Positions 1-8,240 of a DNA stretch of 64,000 nt are shown here, piece by piece. Origin of the DNA: Variovorax sp. S12S4. Its GTDB lineage: Bacteria > Pseudomonadota > Gammaproteobacteria > Burkholderiales > Burkholderiaceae_C. The stretch lies in assembly GCF_023195515.1 (NCBI RefSeq), contig NZ_JALPKR020000002.1, positions 3,883,001 to 3,947,000 of the forward strand, given 5' to 3'. Numbering within the stretch: the stretch's first letter is position 1; every line of letters begins with the position of its first letter. The notes under the pieces were generated by a model. The model was given only the letters and a program-made list of their open reading frames with translations, made no database searches and was not told the origin of the DNA. The position numbers were made by a program, and so were the translations under genes.

Positions 1-330
1 GAGCGAGCCCTGGAATGATTGCTCAGGCAATTCGGCGAGCGCAGCCAAGACTGCAACAAATCCCTCGTTGCCCAGAACCGGATCGAACGCAGATGGCCCT
101 GATTTCCAGCGTGCAAGTATCAGTTGTGCGTCTGACCAGAAGGATTCCTTCCCTTTGAGGGCAGCTTCAGCCATGCCGGCCAAGTACTCGTTGGGATGAT
201 CAATGAGTTCGTCTAGATCAAGCGGAGTCGAGCGAACGTTCGCTTGGCGAAGATCGGTCGACTCAAAGGGCAAAAGTTTTTGCACCTTTTGAAAGAGGAC
301 CTGCAGTTCACGGTCAGCAAGCAAGGTCAT
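1..330 (-). CDS. Hypothetical protein, 3' end outside the window
   Basis: An open frame begins with ATG at 330 and stays open to the window edge, giving 110 residues (MTLLADRELQVLFQKVQKLL...). It is acidic and mostly helical in appearance, with no signal peptide or membrane segment. I do not recognise the family. It is the first of a row of minus-strand small genes. A copy of the TTGGCCGA repeat lies about 190 bases upstream of its start. It is judged real because the frame is long, has a plausible start and shows normal high-GC codon use. Function unknown. Confidence 0.55.
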   Translation of the reverse strand, partial: MTLLADRELQVLFQKVQKLLPFESTDLRQANVRSTPLDLDELIDHPNEYLAGMAEAALKGKESFWSDAQLILARWKSGPSAFDPVLGNEGFVAVLAALAELPEQSFQGSL

Positions 331-517
331 GGCGCTTTGACTTTGGTCTGGTTTTTTTCACCCCGCCAATGTTTGGCGTTGGCGGCATTTTGTCTTCTGC
401 GCCGGCCGACAGTTCATCCACATTAACTTCGCAGGGGCGTAGGAAGCGATTGGGTCGCGGCGGCAAGGACGTAATAGGTAGCCATGGGCTTTCAGTTGCA
501 GCGTATTCAGAGGCGCA

Positions 518-556
518 GTCGACTGGCCGGTTTTGGCCGCTTGCCGTCCGTTGCTC
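518..556. repeat. Intergenic palindromic repeat, copy 1
   Basis: The stretch contains TTTTGGCCGC at 531-540 and sits directly at the 3' end of the minus-strand gene that ends at 555. It matches the core seen at seven other places up to 5.5 kb. The flanks are degenerate, so only the core is certain. Confidence 0.5.
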
Positions 557-827
557 ATTGAGCGCTTTCAAGGGCCGCGATGTATGGCAGGACTTGCGGA
601 TGGGCCTGAACCCACTGCTCGCCCAAAAACGTCGATACGGAGCCCAAGCCAGTGACGCTCACGATTGACCCGAACTTCGAAGCGGCCTGCAGCAGGTCGT
701 GCGCAGCATGCATCACGTTCTCACTCGCAGCCGACTCCGGCTCGCCAGCTTCGATGCCCCACTCCTTCTGAATCGCCGCGATGAGCTTGCCGGCGGCGGC
801 CTCGAGAGGTGTTGGTGAACGTGTCAT
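555..827 (-). CDS. Hypothetical small protein
   Basis: A 90-residue protein read from ATG at 827 (MTRSPTPLEAAAGKLIAAIQ...). The frame is open to 929, but the upstream part looks like intergenic sequence, so the later start was chosen; neither has a clear ribosome binding site. It is soluble, alanine-rich and helical, with no motif I recognise. Its stop adjoins repeat copy 1, the usual arrangement in this region. Function unknown. Confidence 0.5.
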   Translation of the reverse strand: MTRSPTPLEAAAGKLIAAIQKEWGIEAGEPESAASENVMHAAHDLLQAASKFGSIVSVTGLGSVSTFLGEQWVQAHPQVLPYIAALESAQ

Positions 828-948
828 GAGCGCGAATCTAACCTGCTGGTGAAGGTCTGGTTCTGGGCCGGATTCTGCCGTGGACGCTTTGACTTGATCG
901 TGAGCAACCCGGCCAAACTCCGGCATCAAATCAAATGGCCCACATCAT

Positions 949-1506
949 TCAACGAAGATCCGAAAGGAGAGGGAGAGCCAGGAGAGCTTGTGGAAGTCGA
1001 GCACTAAACGAGTTGTTTTTCATCCACTGGAGGTACGTCTTCCACCCTGGCATAGCGTTTAACTCGCGAAGTTGCTTGCGCTCCTCGATTGACAGCGGGT
1101 TCGCGTCACGCGCAGCGAGAATGTCGCCACCATATAGTCGCTGTGAATCAGCGGACATGTAGATGATCTTGTGACCCATGGGGGTCTCAAACGCTTCAGC
1201 CATTTCAGTTGCTTCGGTCGGAGAGAGTTCCGCACTAAGCACGTCTACGAAAGCTGGCAGAAGTTCTTCCGGCTTGGCGGCAGCTACTCGCTCCATGAAG
1301 AGATGGGTTTGCTCTGCTTCAACACTTGCAGGTGGCCTCTTTGCTACCTTCAGGTAGGCGGCAGCCCGAGCTTGAAACCGCTCTACTGCGCCGAAAGCAT
1401 GAACAAATCTTTCAATCTCGGGCCGTGGAGTTGGGTCTTCGGCGAACGCCGGTACGTAAGACCCAAAGAAGATGGCAAGCGCAAACAAAGAGATGTAGCG
1501 TTTCAT
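949..1506 (-). CDS. Secreted DUF2059-like protein
   Basis: 185 residues with a clear Sec signal peptide at 1-22 (MKRYISLFALAIFFGSYVPAFA), so the product is periplasmic. The mature part is helical. Around residues 90-115 it has LSPTEATEMAEAFETPMGHK, resembling the DUF2059 pattern in which an acidic helix precedes a small-residue/Gly turn. DUF2059 proteins have no established biochemical role. The gene lies between two unrelated small genes on the same strand. Family assignment is by eye and moderate. Confidence 0.6.
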   Translation of the reverse strand: MKRYISLFALAIFFGSYVPAFAEDPTPRPEIERFVHAFGAVERFQARAAAYLKVAKRPPASVEAEQTHLFMERVAAAKPEELLPAFVDVLSAELSPTEATEMAEAFETPMGHKIIYMSADSQRLYGGDILAARDANPLSIEERKQLRELNAMPGWKTYLQWMKNNSFSARLPQALLALPLLSDLR

Positions 1507-1579
1507 TTTTCTAGTACCGAGAAGATCGTTCCATACGGCTGTCTAAGTGCCGGGTCCAACCAACGCCGCCGCAGTCGCC

Positions 1580-1620
1580 AATGGCCGCTCCTGGCCGACT
1601 GTAGCCTCGCGACCGTCCGC
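1580..1620. repeat. Intergenic palindromic repeat, copy 2
   Basis: Contains CTGGCCGACTGTAGCC at 1591-1606, almost identical to copies at 3301 and 5475. It lies beyond the 3' end of the hydrolase gene at 1743 and upstream of the secreted protein gene. Confidence 0.55.
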
Positions 1621-1742
1621 GACGAAGGTGAAGCGTTTGCCGACGGCCTCGTCCAGCCTGACCCAACTTGCTCAAGTCCTGGATTGAACCTATTCGTTCC
1701 AGTGGATACCCACGGTCGGTCATCGCAACGGCCATCGCTTCG

Positions 1743-3034
1743 TCACGGCGCTGCAATCTGCGCCAGGTAGCGATCCATCGCCGGCGCCCACAGCGACTGG
1801 TCCAAATAAATCGAGTGCCCGTCCAGTCCCGGTGGCGGCGGGTAACTTTCGAAGGTGCCGCGGCCACCGGCCCCGATGAAGGCATCGAAGTTCCTGCGGC
1901 TGTGGCGCAACGTGTAGAACGGGTCCTTGTCGCCGTAGAGCCACAGTGTGGGCTGCGCGAAGGCAGCACCGCGTCTGAAGATCACCGGGTTGACCGCATC
2001 GGCATGCACGCATCGGTCGCCCACCCAGCCGCCCACGAAGTTCACCACGCCGCGGAACCAGTCCGGATGCGCGCCTGCATAGGCAACGGCGAGAATTCCG
2101 CCGCGCGATACGCCGCCGATCAGCATGCGTTGCGGGTTCACGTCGTCGCGCGCACGCACATGCGTCATGACGACATCGAGATCCGCCACCGCACGGTCCA
2201 GACCTGGGATCGTGAGTTCGGGCCGGCAGGCGTAGCGTGAGCGGTCGGGCTCAAAGCCCTCGTCGTACAGCCCGTCGGACTGGCCGCGCCCGCGCCGCTG
2301 CGCAAACAACACTTGCCAGCCCTTGTCCACGAAATAGCGCGCCACCTCGGGCGCGGTCCACGTGAGCCGGAACCACTCGGGCTTGTCGCCCGTGCCGGTG
2401 GAGCCGTGGTTGAAGACCAGGGTCGGGTAGGGTCCCGGCGTGAGCGGCTGGTACACCACCATCTCGAGCGTCTGCTGCCTGCCGTCCTCGGTCCAGGGCG
2501 TGGGCACGCGGTCGACGCGGCGGGTGTACGTCGGCTTCAACGGCTTTTGCGTCAGCACGCCGAAGGACAGCAACTGGGTGTCGGGCCGCCACAGGGACAT
2601 CTCCATGTCACCGCTGCCCTCGCGCAGGCGCAGCACCAGCCTGGCGCCGGTGCGCAGGCGCAGCCGCAGCTCGCCGCCTTCGAATTCGCCGACGGCACGG
2701 TCGGTGATCAAGCCCTGCCAGGCATTGGCCCCTGCATAGACCACCGTCGCCTCGCGTTCGCCGACCTGCTCGACCGCAATGCGCACATCGCATTGCGCAC
2801 GCGGGCAGGCCCAGCCCTGCCACAGCCCGCTGAAACGGGCCTTGTCCGGCACCAGCGCAGGATCGGGCGGCCGCACAGTCACGTCAGTGGGCAGCACCGC
2901 GGGAACCGGGCTTTCGGAGACCGAGGGTTTAAAGACGGAAATGGAGGGAGGCCACGCCGTCTGCGCGGGCGCCGTGATGCTCGTGCAAGCCATCCAGCCC
3001 CCGCCACCAGCACGCGCCAGAATGCTGCCCTCAT
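1743..3034 (-). CDS. Secreted alpha/beta hydrolase (frameshifted)
   Basis: About 430 residues after repair of one base. The N-terminus from ATG at 3034 reads as a signal peptide (MRAAFWRVLVAG...). It then passes, after one missing base in the C run at 2998-3002, into the long frame that starts near GWMACTSITAPAQT, possibly a lipobox. The catalytic domain follows: NHGSTGTGDK near an oxyanion-loop position, the nucleophile elbow GGVSRGG, the acid in LYGDKDPFY and the histidine in DGHSIYLDQ. This is the dienelactone-hydrolase/peptidase-like alpha/beta fold. Substrate unknown. The gene is flanked on both sides by the palindromic repeat. Confidence 0.75.
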
Positions 3035-3220
3035 TCGTCTCCCTTGTTCGTGAGCGCGCAATGTTACTGCCCGGTGATGCGGGAAAGGGCGCAGGTCCCT
3101 GGTGCGGCCCGTTGGCTGGAATGGCGGCGGTTCGCCTTCTTCTTGGCGCGTGGCTGAAGCCGCCGCGTCCCAGCTTTCGATGGACGACATGTCGACGGTG
3201 ACAAGACATGGCACGTTAGT

Positions 3221-3250
3221 GAATGTCGGCTTGTGGCCGACCTTAACCGG
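3221..3250. repeat. Intergenic palindromic repeat, copy 3
   Basis: GAATGTCGGCTTGTGGCCGA at 3221-3240 carries the family's 5' arm (AATGTCGGC) and core. It lies upstream of the hydrolase gene, about 50 bases before copy 4. Confidence 0.5.
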
Positions 3251-3300
3251 CGTGCACGCGTGGGCAAGGCCCTACTAGCTGCAAATTGGAGGGGCGTGAC

Positions 3301-3336
3301 GAACTTCCGGTCTTGGCCGACTGTTGTCGCCCGTCT
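3301..3336. repeat. Intergenic palindromic repeat, copy 4
   Basis: Contains TCTTGGCCGACTGTTGTC at 3311-3328. It lies just past the 3' end of the lipoprotein gene (stop at 3370), repeating the gene-then-repeat order. Confidence 0.55.
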
Positions 3337-3369
3337 TGAGTAAAGACTAGTTCCGGTGGTCAAGTGCGT

Positions 3370-3948
3370 TCAGCGTACGTATGGACTGCACGTCGCGCTC
3401 TCCTTGAAGACATTGGCGACAGGCTCCTTGTGAATCGAATCATTGATTGACACGAGCCGACTGACAATGGAGAAGCAGCGGCCAGACTCGTACGAGTAGT
3501 CAATTTGATATTGTTCACTGGCGCGCGGAGTGAAGGTAACGGGCAGTTTGCAGCTTCGAGCAACTAATGCATCGTGAGGGCCCATCTGCGAGTACAGAAC
3601 AGTGAATGGTTTGTTCGCATGCGCTCGTACTTCGATGGTTTCAGGCTTTGGCGTTCCGCTACTGCCAAGCATTGCCGGAATAACCCGCTTCGAATCCCCG
3701 GCCGCGTTGACGAACCTTGCCCCACCGATGAGTCCGATCGCCCGCGGGCCTTCGCACGCTTCTTTCTCGTATGTGTGAACCATCGCAAAGAGTCTGGCAT
3801 CAGTGAGGTGCAGGCGGACAAGAGCGCCTCCCTCTTCCGGCTGGATGTATTTGGGTGTGCATGCGGCCAAGGCGAGGCCAGACAGCAACATCGCCGAGGT
3901 GGCAGCTGATCGGGAATGGGCAACGTTCATCAAAGTTCTCTTGGTCAT
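3370..3948 (-). CDS. Hypothetical lipoprotein
   Basis: 192 residues from ATG at 3948, with an alternative ATG at 3930 that has an AAGAGA-like binding site. The N-terminus has a basic start and the hydrophobic stretch SAMLLSGLALAAC, ending in a lipobox-like LALAAC, so the mature protein is probably lipid-anchored in the envelope. The rest is beta-rich with three spaced cysteines (KEACEGP, ARSCKLP, SGRCFSI). No domain was recognised. It lies between repeat copies 4 and 5. Confidence 0.6.
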   Translation of the reverse strand: MTKRTLMNVAHSRSAATSAMLLSGLALAACTPKYIQPEEGGALVRLHLTDARLFAMVHTYEKEACEGPRAIGLIGGARFVNAAGDSKRVIPAMLGSSGTPKPETIEVRAHANKPFTVLYSQMGPHDALVARSCKLPVTFTPRASEQYQIDYSYESGRCFSIVSRLVSINDSIHKEPVANVFKESATCSPYVR

Positions 3949-4024
3949 TGCAGAAGTGGGATTCAACTGAGGAAATTCTGGCCCCTTTCCCATCGCAGCG
4001 ACCACAGCCGGGAAATCGGAAGGG

Positions 4025-4070
4025 CATGTCGAACTTCTGCTTTTGGCCGAATTCAGCCGACGATTCTGTC
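4025..4070. repeat. Intergenic palindromic repeat, copy 5
   Basis: CTGCTTTTGGCCGAATTCAG at 4037-4056 is the most complete copy. The arms CTG...CAG surround the TTTTGGCCGA core, so it can fold on itself. It lies between the lipoprotein gene and the DUF2845 gene. Confidence 0.6.
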
Positions 4071-4166
4071 ATCCAGCACGAGCCGCTCGCGAAGCCAAAC
4101 CGTCGTTTGCCGCCGGCTGAAGCGCTTGCGCGAAACGCCTCGCGGGCGTCCGCGGCCGTCGGGATC

Positions 4167-4529
4167 TCATCGGTTGCGGTCACCGTCGCGCACGGATTCA
4201 ATCGCTCCGTTGTAGATGCGAACAACTCCATAGAACGTGCCTGGTCCTCGGTCGTACGTCCACTCCTCCATTGGAACGCATTGATTCGCGAGAATCGCAC
4301 CAGGACTTCCCGCACGATAGGGCGTCACCACCCAGCCTAGCTGCAGCATTGAGACGCAGACGTTCTGGCGATAGATCGGCTCGCCGCACTTTTGAAGCAG
4401 CGAAAGCGGCGAGTCACCCTTGCTCACGAGTGCCCCGTTGCAACCCAAAGATTGAGAAGCTTCAACGGTGGGAATAAATAAGGCTACGAATGCCGCCGTG
4501 AGCCAACAAGCCCACCGGGGAGGACGCAA
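4167..4529 (-). CDS. Secreted DUF2845-type protein
   Basis: 120 residues from a TTG start at 4529. A signal peptide covers about residues 1-24 (WACWLTAAFVALFIPTVEA). The mature part has the DUF2845 signature GDSPLSLLQKCGEPIYRQ near 37-54, a tryptophan-containing middle, and EEWTYDRGPGTFYGVVR near 87-103. DUF2845 proteins are small periplasmic proteins of unknown function common in beta- and gamma-proteobacteria. The TTG start is weakly supported; no better start gives a signal peptide. Confidence 0.65.
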   Translation of the reverse strand: MRPPRWACWLTAAFVALFIPTVEASQSLGCNGALVSKGDSPLSLLQKCGEPIYRQNVCVSMLQLGWVVTPYRAGSPGAILANQCVPMEEWTYDRGPGTFYGVVRIYNGAIESVRDGDRNR

Positions 4530-4616
4530 TGACTCAGGCGGAGAGGAGAGCTTTTCATGCCGATCATCAAAGGGACGCTTTGCTCGACACTCTATCGCCT
4601 CACAGCCGAGGTGTGT

Positions 4617-4666
4617 TTTCCGATTGCTTTGTGCCGAGCTCGGATGTCCGCTTTCAGCCGCTATCA
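4617..4666. repeat. Intergenic palindromic repeat, copy 6 (degenerate)
   Basis: CGATTGCTTTGTGCCGA at 4621-4637 and GATGTCCGCTTTCAGCCG at 4643-4660 look like two half-copies of the same family. They abut the 3' end of the next minus-strand gene (stop at 4664). Confidence 0.4.
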
Positions 4667-5005
4667 GACTCGGCCGGCATGTCGCTCGAAGAACAGCTTA
4701 GCTTCGGCCAAGGTCGCAGGGTAGTCCACGAGTGATCCACCCGGCTGCTTGTGGATGGATTGAAAGCGAAACCCGTGGCTGACCAGGAACTCGACCTTAC
4801 GCCACTGCTCAACGTCGGTCATTCTTGGCGCCGAAAATTTCCGACTCAGCATCACCATCGGTCCGTGGCACTGCGGGCAGAGCCGAGCAATCTCCCGCGT
4901 TGGTTTCTTGAAGGACTTACGGCACGAGAAGCAGACGTGCGGAAACAGATGCCTCTGCTCCTGGCGCGGCATGGCAAAGTACACGTGGTGTTTGAACTTC
5001 TTCAT
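4664..5005 (-). CDS. Zinc-ribbon hypothetical protein
   Basis: 113 residues from ATG at 5005 (MKKFKHHVYFAMPRQ...). Two CxxC pairs, CFSCRKS near residue 23 and CPQCHGP near 42, make a zinc ribbon. The C-terminal half (VEFLVSHGFRFQSIH) looks like a small alpha/beta unit. Proteins of this type are frequent hypothetical genes in Burkholderiales; the role is unknown, with nucleic-acid or protein binding possible. The frame is open to 5152 upstream, but the internal ATG matches the conserved start. Confidence 0.7.
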   Translation of the reverse strand: MKKFKHHVYFAMPRQEQRHLFPHVCFSCRKSFKKPTREIARLCPQCHGPMVMLSRKFSAPRMTDVEQWRKVEFLVSHGFRFQSIHKQPGGSLVDYPATLAEAKLFFERHAGRV

Positions 5006-5035
5006 AGCTTCTGGGGCGGCGACCAATAGATGCGA

Positions 5036-5062
5036 AGGGCAGCTTTTGGCCGAGACCTGCCT
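5036..5062. repeat. Intergenic palindromic repeat, copy 7
   Basis: GGCAGCTTTTGGCCGAGACC begins at 5039. The arms GGCAG and CTGCC pair around the core. It lies six bases past the stop of the following minus-strand gene, the tightest gene-repeat junction here. Confidence 0.6.
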
Positions 5063-5067
5063 GCACA

Positions 5068-5415
5068 TCAGGCTCTGAATTCTCGAATTACCTCGATCAG
5101 TCCGACGATGTTTTTGTTGAGTTCCTCGAGTTCTTCCGCGGGAATCCACCATTCAGTGTGGTTCACGCCTCCGACCTTCTGAATCTCGTAACGGTCCATG
5201 AACTCCTTTCGGACGTGGAACCGTGTGACACAGCCATACCCACCGGCTTTGACGTTCCAGTCACTGGCAATGTCAACGGCGTACTGCTCGTTGGTCACCG
5301 GGTAAAAAATGGGTTGCTCCGGCAGGCGGGGTGGCCACTTGGTAAATCCACTCTCCCGAACAAGGGCGAGTTCTTCTGGCCCGGTCGGGCGATACAAGAC
5401 AACGGAATCGCTCAT
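5068..5415 (-). CDS. Conserved hypothetical (often called ADP-ribosylation/crystallin J1)
   Basis: 115 residues, full length for the family. Recognisable blocks are LYRPTGPEELALV near 7, FPPRLPEQPIFYPV-like FTKWPPRLPEQPIFYPV near 24-40, DWNVKAGGYGCVTRF near 52-66, and a C-terminal EWWIPAEELEELN. Public annotation often labels the family ADP-ribosylation/crystallin J1, but I know of no demonstrated activity. It is cytosolic. It is one of the single-gene units followed by the palindromic repeat. Confidence 0.75.
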   Translation of the reverse strand: MSDSVVLYRPTGPEELALVRESGFTKWPPRLPEQPIFYPVTNEQYAVDIASDWNVKAGGYGCVTRFHVRKEFMDRYEIQKVGGVNHTEWWIPAEELEELNKNIVGLIEVIREFRA

Positions 5416-5474
5416 GACGTTCGGCCTTCTCTGCTGTGGTGATCACCAGTTGGAGCGAATTCTGACTTAAGTCC

Positions 5475-5523
5475 AAATGTCCGATCTTGGCCGACTGTAG
5501 CCGGCCGTGGGCGAATGCTGACC
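5475..5523. repeat. Intergenic palindromic repeat, copy 8
   Basis: AAATGTCCGATCTTGGCCGACTGTAGCC spans 5475-5502. It shares TTGGCCGACTGTAGCC with copy 2. It separates the minus-strand array from the plus-strand SnoaL gene. Confidence 0.6.
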
Positions 5524-5613
5524 AAACATCATGCTACCGGTGCGCTCGAGCTTTCCAATGCTACGACGACTCACCTGAGCAACAATCCCAAGTCGCACCA
5601 GATTGGGGGAAGT

Positions 5614-5997
5614 ATGAATGTCACTGTTGCAACCCTGCAGGCCTTCGCCGATGCCTGGAACAGGCACGATGTTGAATCGCTCATGAGCTTCATGACGGAC
5701 GACTGTGTGTTCGAAGCGTCCGCCGGCCCCGAGGTTTGCGGAACCTCGTACATCGGCAGAGAGGCCGTTCAGGCCGGCTTCTCCGACGCCTGGAAGACTT
5801 TTCCCGACGCGCGGTGGCTTTACCCTCATCACTTCGTTTGCGGCGACCGCGGGGTGTCCGAATGGACATTCACCGGAACGCGGGCGGACGGCTCGCGCGT
5901 CGAGGTCAACGGTTGCGACGTGTTCACTTTCCGGGAGGGAAAGATTGCGGTCAAGAACTCGTACCGCAAGAATCGCCCGCCACTTCCGGCGAGATAG
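5614..5997 (+). CDS. SnoaL-like / NTF2-fold protein
   Basis: 127 residues from ATG at 5614, preceded by GGGGGAAGT as ribosome binding site. The start ALQAFADAWNRHDVESLMSF-like (LQAFADAWNRHDVESLMSFM) is the classic SnoaL/NTF2 N-terminal helix. The cone-fold continues through GREAVQAGFSDAW, FPDARW and WTFTGTRADG to CDVFTFREGKIAVKNSYRK. Members are polyketide cyclases, isomerases or ligand-binding proteins, so the activity cannot be told. The small size is normal. It is the only plus-strand gene next to the repeat array. Confidence 0.8.
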   Translation: MNVTVATLQAFADAWNRHDVESLMSFMTDDCVFEASAGPEVCGTSYIGREAVQAGFSDAWKTFPDARWLYPHHFVCGDRGVSEWTFTGTRADGSRVEVNGCDVFTFREGKIAVKNSYRKNRPPLPAR

Positions 5998-6099
5998 CGC
6001 GCACCTTCCACCCTTGCCGGCCGAGTATCCATCGAAGTTGCCTCTAAATTCGAGCAACACCACGCAGGTCCTCCACCGGGCACCTTCTTGGAGAGGCTC

Positions 6100-6531
6100 A
6101 TGGACAAACGATGGTGCACCGCTTGCGGCTGCGAATTCCTCCCTCGTGCGCAGGCGCCCCACCAACGCTACTGCGCAGAGCCTGAGTGCCAGCGCGAACG
6201 ACGACGGCTTTGGCAGCAAACAAAGCGGCGGAGCGATCCCGACTACCTCCAGAACCAGGCGCAGGCCCAGCGCGCATGGTCGAAACGAAATTCCGCCTAC
6301 TGGTCAGCGTATCGGAAGAATCATCCGGAGTACGCAGCCCGCAATCGCATCGACCAGCGTGGCCGCAACGCCAAGCGCTCCACCGCCGGTATTGCAAAGA
6401 TGGATGCGTCGAATGGCACGCCATTCTTCGATGATGGCCTCTACGAACTGCGTCCGCTAGAGGGTCTCGGATTTGCAAAGATGGTCGCGTGGACGGTTCA
6501 GATCACTGTGCTTTCTCGCCAGCCCGCCTAA
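6100..6531 (+). CDS. Zinc-finger-like companion of the recombinase module
   Basis: 143 residues from ATG at 6100, with GGAGAGG just upstream. The N-terminus is a small zinc finger (CTACGCEFLPRAQAPHQRYC then CQRERRR). A highly basic aromatic region follows (SDPDYLQNQAQAQRAWSKRN, YRKNHPEYAARN), ending in IAKMDA and a short beta segment. Proteins with this layout recur immediately upstream of the recombinase/ParB genes found here, so it is probably a DNA-binding partner. Its exact role is unknown. Confidence 0.7.
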   Translation: MDKRWCTACGCEFLPRAQAPHQRYCAEPECQRERRRLWQQTKRRSDPDYLQNQAQAQRAWSKRNSAYWSAYRKNHPEYAARNRIDQRGRNAKRSTAGIAKMDASNGTPFFDDGLYELRPLEGLGFAKMVAWTVQITVLSRQPA

Positions 6532-6674
6532 GCATGTCGCATTTCGGTGATTGCAAAGAGAGGACTTGATCGATCCCGAGTCACAGGACTGGTACCTTGC
6601 CGGTGTGCGGGCACCCGGTGTCGCCAGGCGTTCGCAGCGAAGAATTCGCTTGATCGGACTGGAGGGGTACTCGC

Positions 6675-8240
6675 ATGGACCAGAACCACATCGGGGTTGA
6701 CGCGGACACAAGTGCCCCCCTGTTTCGCGCCGCGGAATATGTTCGGATGTCGACGGAGCACCAGCAGTACTCCACCCTCAATCAGAACGACAAGATCCGC
6801 GAATACGCCGCGCACCGCGGCATCGAGATCGTCAGGACCTACGCCGATGAGGGCAAGAGTGGGCTGAGGATCGACGGGCGGCTCGCGCTGCAGCGCCTGA
6901 TCCGTGACGTCCAGGCCGGGACGGCCGACTTCACCATCATCCTCGTCTACGACGTGAGCCGGTGGGGGCGCTTCCAGGATGCCGATGAGAGCGCCTACTA
7001 CGAATACATCTGCCGTCGCGCGGGCATCCAGGTGGCCTACTGCGCGGAACAGTTCGAGAACGACGGCTCTCCCGTCTCCACCATCGTCAAGGGGGTCAAA
7101 CGGGCGATGGCGGGCGAGTACAGCCGCGAACTGTCGACCAAGGTCTTCGCTGGTCAATGTCGCTTGGTGGAGCTCGGTTTCCGGCAAGGTGGTGCGGCGG
7201 GGTTCGGCCTGCGGCGAATGCTGGTGGACCAATCGGGCGCGGTCAAGACCGAACTCCAGCGCGGCGAACAGAAGAGTCTCCAGACCGACCGCGTCATCCT
7301 CACGCCCGGGCCGGGAGACCAAGTCAAGACCGTCCAGAAGATCTACGAATGGTTCACCGACGAAGGGCTGGTCGAGTCGGAGATCGCCCGCCGGCTCAAC
7401 ATGATGCACACCCGGACGGACTTGGACCGCGAGTGGACGCGGGCCACGGTCCACCAGGTGCTGATCAACGAAAAATACATCGGCAGCAACGTCTACAACC
7501 GCATCTCCTTCAAGCTCAAGAAGCTGCGCGTGGTCAACACGCCGGACATGTGGATCCGCAAGGATGACGCGTTCGAGCCGATCGTCACGCGAGACGTCTT
7601 CTACACGGCGCAGGGCATCATCCGTGCCCGCGCACGCCGCTACTCCAATGAGGAGCTGATTGACCGCCTGCTTGGCCTCTACCGGCACCGGGGGTTTCTC
7701 TCTGGCCTGGTGATCGACGAAGCGGAAGGCATGCCCTCGTCGGCGGTCTATGCGCACCGGTTTGGCAGCCTGATCAGGGCGTACCAGATGGTGGGCTTCA
7801 CGCCCGGGCGGGACTACCAGTACCTGGAGGTCAACCGCTTCCTCAGGCGCCTTCACCCGAGAATCGTGGCCGAGGCGGAGTCCGAGATGGAAAGCCTGGG
7901 CGGGCGGCTGTACCGGGACCCGGCGACGGACCTTCTGGACGTCAACCACGAGTTCAGCGTCTCCCTGGCTCTGGCACGTTGCCAGACCGGCGAGAACGGC
8001 CGTCGTCGCTGGAAGATCCGCTTCGATACAGGACTGCTCCCCGACATCACCGTCGCGGTGCGGCTGGCGCCGGGCAACGACAAGCCCTTTGACTATTACC
8101 TGCTCCCGCGGCTCCACTACGCGCAGCCGCGCCTCAGCCTGGCTGAGCACAATGCGGTGGAGCTGGAGAGCTATCGCTTCGACACGCTGGAATACCTCTA
8201 CGGGATGGCGGCCCAGATTCGCCTGCGGAGAGCGGCATGA
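6675..8240 (+). CDS. Large serine recombinase
   Basis: 521 residues from ATG at 6675. The resolvase domain (about 12-160) has the active-site serine in EYVRMSTEHQ, and the later residues YDVSRWGRF and GEYSRELSTKV of the fold. A Recombinase-type domain (about 190-310, GPGDQVKTVQKIYEWFT, WTRATVHQVLINEKYIGSNV) follows. The C-terminal 200 residues are specific to this branch, without a clear zinc ribbon. It should cut and rejoin DNA through a 5'-phosphoserine intermediate. ATGA overlap with the next gene shows translational coupling. The target site is not recognisable. Confidence 0.9.
   Translation: MDQNHIGVDADTSAPLFRAAEYVRMSTEHQQYSTLNQNDKIREYAAHRGIEIVRTYADEGKSGLRIDGRLALQRLIRDVQAGTADFTIILVYDVSRWGRFQDADESAYYEYICRRAGIQVAYCAEQFENDGSPVSTIVKGVKRAMAGEYSRELSTKVFAGQCRLVELGFRQGGAAGFGLRRMLVDQSGAVKTELQRGEQKSLQTDRVILTPGPGDQVKTVQKIYEWFTDEGLVESEIARRLNMMHTRTDLDREWTRATVHQVLINEKYIGSNVYNRISFKLKKLRVVNTPDMWIRKDDAFEPIVTRDVFYTAQGIIRARARRYSNEELIDRLLGLYRHRGFLSGLVIDEAEGMPSSAVYAHRFGSLIRAYQMVGFTPGRDYQYLEVNRFLRRLHPRIVAEAESEMESLGGRLYRDPATDLLDVNHEFSVSLALARCQTGENGRRRWKIRFDTGLLPDITVAVRLAPGNDKPFDYYLLPRLHYAQPRLSLAEHNAVELESYRFDTLEYLYGMAAQIRLRRAA

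Noticed and set aside
1..5523. Classical integron
   Set aside because: No integrase gene and no clear 7-base attC core (GTTRRRY/RYYYAAC) pair; only the gene-repeat order is similar, so it is reported as cassette-like only.
6528..8150. 540-codon minus-strand frame opposite the recombinase gene
   Set aside because: Shadow of an intact recombinase with its active-site motifs.
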